A DNA stretch of 36,673 nt from contig CAIZMQ010000175.1 of the NCBI GenBank assembly GCA_903934135.1, positions 1 through 36,673 on the forward strand, given 5' to 3'. The position numbers were made by a program, and so were the translations under genes. Each line of letters starts with the position of its first letter. Positions within the stretch are counted from its first letter, which is position 1. The notes beneath the pieces were generated by a model. That model saw nothing but the letters and a program-made list of their open reading frames with translations, did no database searches and was not told the DNA's origin. This document shows positions 31,788-36,673 of the stretch, one piece after another. Origin of the DNA: an uncultured Verrucomicrobiota bacterium. Its GTDB lineage: Bacteria > Verrucomicrobiota > Verrucomicrobiia > Chthoniobacterales > JACTMZ01.

Positions 31788-32920
31788 TAAAGCGCCCGCA
31801 CGAGCCGGGCCGGACGCGATTCGCGCAGAACCCCGTTTTCCATCCGGTTCATCACGTAGGCAAAGCCGAGCCGGTTCTCCGGATCGGCAAAGGCCAGACT
31901 GCCTCCGGCCCCCGGATGCCCGAAGGCGCCCAACGAAGGACCGAACGTGGCGCGCTGTTTTGTCCCGGATGCATCCAGCGGATCCAGCATGAAGCCGGCC
32001 GAGAAAGCCGTCGGCTGGCATAGCACCAGATCCGGGCCATTGCTGCGGCGTTGGGTCAGCGCCTCGTGCCACGGCCCGTGGAAAAATCCCCCCCCCGCCA
32101 AGCGGTCATAGAATCGGGCCAAGGACCGCGCATTGCCGATCCCGCCGAAGGAAGGAAGCGAGGCGCGCCATACTTCCAGCCGGTTCGTGGCGGCCGCGCC
32201 GACCACCCCGGACGGCCGGGCGAACGATCGTGCAGTGAGCGAAGCCCGGTCAGCCAACGCATTCTCGAACGGTCCAGGCTCTTTCAAATCCCCGACCCGC
32301 GCCGCATGCATCCGCGCGACATGGCTATCCAATTCTGCGGGTAGCCCGATCCAGAATTGCAAGGCAAGCGGATCGCCAAAGGTCTTCCTCCAATAAGCGC
32401 CAAGCGGCAGACCCGCAGTGCGCCGCACGATCGCATCGAGCAGGTAGCCGAAGGTTCGCGGCGCGTAGCCGTGTGCCGTGGCCGGTTCCCAATTCGAAGC
32501 CTGCGCCGCCAGCGCCGCAGCCACGCCCTCCAAAGCAAAAATATCCAGGCCGTCCTGCTCGAGCACAGCCAATCCGGCCCGGTGGGCGAGCAGCTCGGAG
32601 ATCGTCACCTTGTCTTTTCCCGCCGCCCCGAATTCCGGCCAGACATCGGCCACCGGGGCCTCCAAAGGAACTTTTGCTTCCTGCAAAGCATGCAAGGCAC
32701 AAGCCGCCGCGGGACCCTTGGTCGCCGACCAGCAGAAAACGATAGTGTCTGCGGTCCAGGGCGACGTCTCCGCCGCGTCGCGCCACCCGCCGCCGAACCG
32801 CAGCAACTCGTGGCCGTCCTGCCAGACACAGACCTCGGCGCCCAGCTCCTCGCCGCGGGCAAAATGATCCTCGAAGACCGCCCGCACCCGCGCGGTGGCG
32901 GCCCCGTCGATGCGCCTCAT
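31772..32920 (-). CDS. Serine beta-lactamase-fold hydrolase (EstB/class C-like)
   Basis: The predicted 382-residue cytoplasmic protein lacks a signal peptide. The SxxK motif is S65-A-T-K68 (VFCWSATKGPAA), with the expected Tyr in HGYAPRTFGYLLDAIV and a late FGHPGAGGSLAFADP that corresponds to the HxG/KTG site. This set marks the beta-lactamase/transpeptidase-like family of esterases and D-aminopeptidases, such as EstB. Without an export signal, antibiotic resistance is unlikely. The ATG overlaps the stop of the TPR gene by four bases. The last codons come from a GTTGAG-type repeat, so the original C-terminus may have differed slightly. Substrate unknown. Confidence 0.9.
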   Translation of the reverse strand: MRRIDGAATARVRAVFEDHFARGEELGAEVCVWQDGHELLRFGGGWRDAAETSPWTADTIVFCWSATKGPAAACALHALQEAKVPLEAPVADVWPEFGAAGKDKVTISELLAHRAGLAVLEQDGLDIFALEGVAAALAAQASNWEPATAHGYAPRTFGYLLDAIVRRTAGLPLGAYWRKTFGDPLALQFWIGLPAELDSHVARMHAARVGDLKEPGPFENALADRASLTARSFARPSGVVGAAATNRLEVWRASLPSFGGIGNARSLARFYDRLAGGGFFHGPWHEALTQRRSNGPDLVLCQPTAFSAGFMLDPLDASGTKQRATFGPSLGAFGHPGAGGSLAFADPENRLGFAYVMNRMENGVLRESRPARLVRALYGVEG

Positions 32921-33336
32921 ACCAGCTTGCCGATGACGTCTTCCAAATCGGGATCGTAGCGGGCGATTTCGCGGAACTTTTCGTCCAAATTGAAACTCAT
33001 CTGCAGATAGCTCTGCGCTTCCTCCGGGTTCCCCAACACTGCGTGGTAGCAGCCGAGATTGTAAAAATAGACCGGTTCGCGGAGCAGCGAAGCGGGACCC
33101 TTCTGCAACAAAGCCATAGCCTCGGCGGTGCGTCCGAGTTCATGCAGACAAAAGGCCCCGTGGATGTAGCCGAGGGGCGAGTCAGGTCGGTCGGCCCGCA
33201 AAGTCTCGCAGGCGGTCAATGCTTCCGGCCACCGCCGCACGCGCATAAAAATAAAAACCCTCAACTGCGCCACGTCTTCGTGCCCACGCTCCTCCCCCGG
33301 CACCCGCTCCAATTCGGCGAGGGCCTCTTCCGCCAT
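32917..33336 (-). CDS. TPR-repeat protein
   Basis: The predicted protein of 139 residues from ATG 33336 has helical TPR units: EEALAELERVPGEERGHEDV, WPEALTACETLRADRPDSPL, HGAFCLHELGRTAEAMALLQ and YNLGCYHAVLGNPEEAQSYL. It is probably a protein-protein interaction scaffold. The frame stays open upstream to the uvrC stop and reads LQHYINAAQGYLELG, which completes the first TPR helix, yet holds no ATG, GTG or TTG; only a CTG at 33381 or ATC codons are available. The true start is thus uncertain. It lies between uvrC and the serine hydrolase gene, overlapping the latter by ATGA. Confidence 0.75.
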   Translation of the reverse strand: MAEEALAELERVPGEERGHEDVAQLRVFIFMRVRRWPEALTACETLRADRPDSPLGYIHGAFCLHELGRTAEAMALLQKGPASLLREPVYFYNLGCYHAVLGNPEEAQSYLQMSFNLDEKFREIARYDPDLEDVIGKLV

Positions 33337-33395
33337 ACCCAGCTCGAGATAGCCTTGGGCGGCATTGATGTAGTGTTGCAGGGCGATGATGGTAG

Positions 33396-34991
33396 CTAAG
33401 GCGAAAGGTGGCTACCGCGCAACCGTTTCGCCTCGCCTCCGCCGAGAGAGGTGCTGATCTGCAGGGCCAATTTGAGGCCGATACCCGGTACGGCGGCGAT
33501 GTCCCCGACCGGAACCCGGCGCAACCGCTCGACCGAACCGAAGGCGCGCAACAGCGCCTGCTTGCGCGTTTTGTTCACCCCTTCGACATCGTCCAGACGG
33601 CTCTCCGATACCCGGCGCTTCATCAGCAGTTGGTGGTAGCCGTTGGCCACCCGGTGCGCCTCGTCCCGGATGCGCTGCAGCAACTTCAGCCCCCCGCTCT
33701 CGTGCGGCAAGCGCAGGGGCTGCGGGTCATTCGGGAAAAAAATTTCCTCCCGCTCCTTGGCCAGTCCGATCACCGGCTGACCGCGCAGCCCGAGCCGGCG
33801 CAACTCCCCGACTGCGCTGGACAATTGGCCGCGACCACCATCGACCACCACGAGATCCGGAATACGGTCCACCGCGGGCATGGTTAGCCGCGCCACCGCC
33901 TCACCCGCCTCCTCCTGGCTGAACTCGGCGGCCTCGGGATGCGCCTCGCGCGCCGCGGCGAGCAGCCGCGCATAACGCCGGCGCACCACCTCGGCCATGC
34001 TCGCGAAGTCGTCCTGCCCCTCCACCGTCCTGATCCGGTAGCGGCGGTAGCTGCTGCGGTCCGGGACACCGTCCTTGAAGCGGACCATCGAAGCCACCAC
34101 GTGCGTGTTGGTGATGTTGGAAATGTCGAAGCACTCCATGAGAGAAGGCGGGCGCGGCAACCCGAGGGCCTCCCCGAGTTCGTTCAGGTCGGCTTCCGGA
34201 TTGACCGCGCGCGGCAAAGCATCGCCACGCAGAAATCGCCGCGACTTCGCCGCGGTGCGCCGCAGCGCGGTCACGAGATCACGCAGTGCCGCTGCCTTCT
34301 CGAAATCCTGGCGGGCGGCCGCCGCCTGCATCTCCTGTTCCAACTCTTCAGGCACATCTTTGCTCCGGCCCTCGAGAAATTTGCAGGCCTCGAGAACGCG
34401 TGCCCGGTAATCCGCCTCGCTGATTTTTCCAACGCAAGGTGCGGAGCAATTTTTGATGATGTCATCGTGGCAGTGACGGTAGTCTTTTTCCGTCGGCACC
34501 CGCGGCCGGCAGGAACGCAGCCCGTATTTGCGCTTGAGGATCTCAAGGGTGGCGCGGAGAGCTCCCGAGTGCGCGTAGGGTCCGTAATAGCGGGCGCCAT
34601 CATTTTTCTTCAGCCGTACGAGGGAGAACTTTGGGAACGGATCGTCGAGGTTGACTTTGATCTGGAGAAAATTTTTGTCGTCGCGAAAAGAAATATTGTA
34701 TTTCGGCCGGTATTCCTTGATCAGCCGACCCTCGAGCAACACCGCCTCGGCGTCGGAGCGGACCACGTGCAGGGTGAAATCCCACACCGAGTCGAGCAGT
34801 GCGCGCGTCTTGAGGTCGGCCATCCGCGAGCGCGCCGGAGTGAAATAGTTGGCCAGCCGCTTGCGCAGGTCGCGTGCCTTGCCCACATAGATGACCCGGC
34901 TGAGCCGGTCCCGCATGAGGTAAACCCCGGGCTTGTGCGGCACCTCGTGCAAGCGGGCGCGGAGGTCGGGCTTGTCGCCGGCAGCAGGCAT
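33396..34991 (-). CDS. uvrC: Excinuclease ABC subunit C
   Basis: The predicted 531-residue nucleotide-excision-repair nuclease makes both incisions around a lesion with UvrB. The N-terminal GIY-YIG domain shows KPGVYLMRD and RVIYVGKARDLRKRLANYF. Next come a Cys-containing segment (CHDDIIKNCSAPCVGKIS), the UvrB-binding UVR helix pair (AAARQDFEKAAALRDLV), the RNase H-like domain (LMECFDISNITNTHVVASMV and DLVVVDGGRGQL) and a helix-hairpin-helix tail (VEGVNKTRKQALLRAFGSVE). It is shorter than the roughly 600 residues of E. coli UvrC but has all domains. ATG 34991 is chosen; the frame remains open far upstream over the divergent gene without homology. Confidence 0.97.
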   Translation of the reverse strand: MPAAGDKPDLRARLHEVPHKPGVYLMRDRLSRVIYVGKARDLRKRLANYFTPARSRMADLKTRALLDSVWDFTLHVVRSDAEAVLLEGRLIKEYRPKYNISFRDDKNFLQIKVNLDDPFPKFSLVRLKKNDGARYYGPYAHSGALRATLEILKRKYGLRSCRPRVPTEKDYRHCHDDIIKNCSAPCVGKISEADYRARVLEACKFLEGRSKDVPEELEQEMQAAAARQDFEKAAALRDLVTALRRTAAKSRRFLRGDALPRAVNPEADLNELGEALGLPRPPSLMECFDISNITNTHVVASMVRFKDGVPDRSSYRRYRIRTVEGQDDFASMAEVVRRRYARLLAAAREAHPEAAEFSQEEAGEAVARLTMPAVDRIPDLVVVDGGRGQLSSAVGELRRLGLRGQPVIGLAKEREEIFFPNDPQPLRLPHESGGLKLLQRIRDEAHRVANGYHQLLMKRRVSESRLDDVEGVNKTRKQALLRAFGSVERLRRVPVGDIAAVPGIGLKLALQISTSLGGGEAKRLRGSHLSP

Positions 34992-35066
34992 AGGCCGGCA
35001 ATTATAGCGCCTCCGGCCGCCCCCGCCATCCTTGCATCGGACGAACAGACCGCTAACCTTCGAGTC

Positions 35067-35789
35067 GTGAGATTGCTCCCGGCCGCTTTTGTCACCTTGC
35101 TTACCGCCGCAAGCGCCCGCGCGCAGGAGGCTTTGCCGCCCGTCCGCGCAGAGATCAATTTGTGGCAGGTCATGCTCTCCGGCGGCCCCGTTATGATCCC
35201 TCTGGGCATCCTCTCGGTCATCGCCGTGATGCTCATTCTGGTCTACCTTTTCACCATGCGGCGGGGCGCGGTGGTGACCAAACGCTACATGGCGACGGCC
35301 GATGCCCTCCTGCGCAAACGGGACTACCTCGGTCTTCTGGCCATTTCCAACCGCCATCGCGAAGCCGTGGCTCGCGTCATGCAACGCACGCTGGACTTCG
35401 TCACCCAACACCCGGAAGCCACCTTTGCCGACGCCCGGGAAATCGCCGAAACCGAAGGAACCCGCCAAGCCGCCGCCCTCAATCAGCGTATCACTTACCT
35501 CGCCGATATCGGCACCATCGCCCCAATGCTCGGCCTCTTTGGGACGGTGCTCGGCATGATCAAATCCTTCAGCGTGGTGGCCAGCGACATCGTGGCCTCG
35601 CGGCCCATCATGCTGGCCGAGGGCGTCTCGGAGGCCCTGGTGACCACAGCCACGGGCCTGGTCATCGGCATCCCGGCCATGGCCGCTTATTCTTTTTTCC
35701 GCGGACGCACCCAGTCGCTCATCGCGGAACTGGAGGCCGCTTCGACCCAGTTGATGGCCCTCATGTCGGTGGCTTTCACCCGGAAATAA
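35067..35789 (+). CDS. MotA/TolQ/ExbB proton-channel family protein
   Basis: The predicted 240-residue protein starts with GTG at 35067 and a signal-like segment (about 1-20, ending ARAQ). Three membrane helices follow: about 34-55 (VMIPLGILSVIAVMLILVYL), about 149-170 (IGTIAPMLGLFGTVLGMIKS) and about 185-210 (GVSEALVTTATGLVIGIPAM). The last two are the core of ExbB/TolQ, where they line the proton path. A cytoplasmic domain of about 85 residues lies after the first helix. ExbB-type proteins energise TonB or Tol with ExbD/TolR; no ExbD gene follows here, only a lipoprotein gene. The GTG choice fits the signal segment; the open frame upstream overlaps uvrC antisense. Confidence 0.9.
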   Translation: MRLLPAAFVTLLTAASARAQEALPPVRAEINLWQVMLSGGPVMIPLGILSVIAVMLILVYLFTMRRGAVVTKRYMATADALLRKRDYLGLLAISNRHREAVARVMQRTLDFVTQHPEATFADAREIAETEGTRQAAALNQRITYLADIGTIAPMLGLFGTVLGMIKSFSVVASDIVASRPIMLAEGVSEALVTTATGLVIGIPAMAAYSFFRGRTQSLIAELEAASTQLMALMSVAFTRK

Positions 35790-35848
35790 ACGGCACGCCC
35801 CGGTCATTTTTTGGTGCCATCCGGCCCGGTCGGCGCTATGTCTGTCCT

Positions 35849-36235
35849 GTGCGTTGGAGTCCCCTCATTCTTGTCATCTGTGCCGGTCTGACCGCCTGCG
35901 CGACGCCCGAAAACCGCCGCGAACTCTACGGGCCTTGGTACCCCTACAAGCCGATCCCCTACACTCCTCCAGAGAAGGATGTGAATGACCGCGTGATCCA
36001 ACCCGTGGTGGCTCCCAACGACACCATTGTCCACTACGGCCCCGACCAGCGTGAACTGATCCTCGGCACTTGGGGCATGGCCGGCCACCAGCCCAGCATG
36101 CAGTACCCCAGCACTCCGTGGAGCACGGAGCAGCGCATCATCAGCCGCTACAACGACAGAGGTCTGGACGCGAAAGAAATCGCAGCCCGCGAACGCGCCC
36201 GGAACTACGCGGCAGGTTCTCCTGCCGTCAAATAA
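35849..36235 (+). CDS. Small lipoprotein of unknown function
   Basis: The predicted 128-residue protein has a short lipoprotein signal with lipobox LTAC (Cys17). The mature part is polar, with aromatic/Pro-rich YGPWYPYKPIPYTPPEKDV and a C-terminal stretch ISRYNDRGLDAKEIAARERA. I recognise no family. GTG at 35849 is the only start giving the lipoprotein signal; the ATG at 35838 is in another frame. It lies 59 nt after the ExbB-like gene, and its last 31 nt overlap the 3' end of the convergent rdgB gene. A role with the ExbB-like protein is possible only from position. Confidence 0.7.
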   Translation: MRWSPLILVICAGLTACATPENRRELYGPWYPYKPIPYTPPEKDVNDRVIQPVVAPNDTIVHYGPDQRELILGTWGMAGHQPSMQYPSTPWSTEQRIISRYNDRGLDAKEIAARERARNYAAGSPAVK

Positions 36236-36673
36236 GCGGCCAAGGCCCGCCCGCGGTGGCTGCAAGCGTGCTTCTCCGCCGGGGCGAACTCCGCAAATGT
36301 CCGGCCGCTTCCCTCCGGGACGAATAAGGCATCATAGCCGAATCCCCCCTCGCCCCGCTCCGAGGGTGCGATAGAGCCTTCCACCGTTCCGGAGAAAGTC
36401 CGGACCACCACCCCATGCCTGGCCAAGGCCAGCACGCAACGAAAACGCCCGCGCCGCTCCTGACCGCGCACTTCGCCCAATTTTTCGCGCAGCAGCACAC
36501 GATTGGCCGCCATGTCGGCGTCTTCTCCCGCGAACCGCGCCGACCGCACGCCCGGCGCCCCGCCCAGCGCATCGACCTCCAAACCGGAATCATCGGCCAG
36601 CACCCACCCGGCGTAATGGGCCGAAGCGGACAGAGCCTTCAATTTGGCATTCTCTTCGAACGTGTCTCCGGAC
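36205..36673 (-). CDS. rdgB: RdgB/HAM1 non-canonical purine NTP pyrophosphatase (5' end beyond window)
   Basis: This enzyme hydrolyses dITP, XTP and related NTPs to monophosphates, keeping deaminated purines out of DNA. The visible 156 residues include GDTFEENAKLKALSAS at the window edge, ADDSGLEVDALGGAPGVRSA, RYAG-like RFAGEDADMAANR, GGFGYDALFVPEG, and the substrate-binding end EKHACSHRGRALAAYL. About 35-40 N-terminal residues lie outside the window. The 3' end overlaps the lipoprotein gene on the other strand by 31 nt; a short hairpin (GGCAGG-TTCT-CCTGCC, 36211-36226) lies within the overlap. Confidence 0.95.
   Translation of the reverse strand, partial: SGDTFEENAKLKALSASAHYAGWVLADDSGLEVDALGGAPGVRSARFAGEDADMAANRVLLREKLGEVRGQERRGRFRCVLALARHGVVVRTFSGTVEGSIAPSERGEGGFGYDALFVPEGSGRTFAEFAPAEKHACSHRGRALAAYLTAGEPAA

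Noticed and set aside
31772-32920. Beta-lactamase resistance gene
   Set aside because: The protein has the SxxK fold motifs but no export signal and an esterase-like layout, so a resistance role is not supported.
33939-35066. Long in-frame extension upstream of the ExbB-like gene
   Set aside because: It runs antisense through uvrC and has no similarity to ExbB; the GTG at 35067 starts the signal-like segment.
34992-35807. In-frame upstream extension of uvrC to 35807
   Set aside because: It is antisense to the ExbB-like gene; GIY-YIG motifs begin shortly after ATG 34991.
1-36673. CRISPR arrays, tRNA/rRNA genes, transposases, integrases
   Set aside because: Repeats present are too few and irregular for CRISPR; I saw no cloverleaf candidates in spacers and no transposase or integrase motifs among the frames.

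Overview
The window is 36.7 kb of GC-rich, gene-dense bacterial chromosome with no rRNA, tRNA, CRISPR, phage or IS element that I can recognise. The gene mix is best explained by a member of the Verrucomicrobiota, or a close PVC relative: two secreted sulfatases, one fused to a PEBP domain; a YHYH protein; a PEP-CTERM remnant; a Pro/Ala-rich membrane-anchored protein next to thioredoxin; a Men-type menaquinone pathway; and starts that mostly lack Shine-Dalgarno sequences. This assignment is inference. No ribosomal RNA gene is present to settle it.

Layout. 0.2-2.1 kb (+): a P-loop kinase-like protein and a bacterial pentameric ligand-gated ion channel. 2.1-2.7 kb: a repeat-filled convergent spacer. 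2.7-6.7 kb (-): a urea/amide-type periplasmic-binding lipoprotein overlapping a hybrid histidine kinase with two receivers. 6.8-11.1 kb (-): sulfatase, sulfatase-PEBP fusion, YHYH protein. 11.2-13.1 kb (-): mnmA and a BtpA-family gene. 13.1-14.1 kb (-): a decayed patch with a nucleotidyltransferase-like fragment, a small partner and a frameshifted PEP-CTERM pseudogene. 14.1-14.6 kb (-): an exported SnoaL-like protein. 14.9-19.1 kb (+): rpsO, pnp, a small membrane protein, corA and a SUI1 gene. 19.2-22.5 kb (-): a class III aminotransferase, a CNNM/CorC-type membrane protein and rpsN. 22.7-24.9 kb (+): Pro-rich protein, trxA, DUF72. 25.0-25.9 kb (-): esterase lipoprotein. 26.0-28.8 kb (+): menA, menC, a membrane protein and a CIA30-like protein. 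29.0-35.0 kb (-): uvrC, TPR protein, serine hydrolase, yjbQ and priA. 35.1-36.7 kb: an ExbB/TolQ-like protein and a lipoprotein on +, converging on a truncated rdgB.

Functional links. Tight coupling by ATGA or GTGA overlaps marks several transcription units: binding lipoprotein/kinase (probable extracellular ligand sensing), sulfatase-PEBP/YHYH (probable exported sulfated-substrate or surface function), menA/menC/membrane protein (menaquinone), small membrane protein/corA (Mg2+), and TPR/serine hydrolase. rpsO-pnp is the classical translation/RNA-decay pair, with a strong hairpin between the genes.

The most unusual items are the sulfatase-PEBP fusion next to YHYH, a sulfatase whose formylglycine motif reads CSLTR, a 20-bp duplication that creates a seven-residue leader ORF on the BtpA start codon, a frameshifted PEP-CTERM gene, two families of short intergenic repeats and a 34-bp imperfect palindrome before priA. 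I did not find a clearly new multi-gene defence or mobile system.
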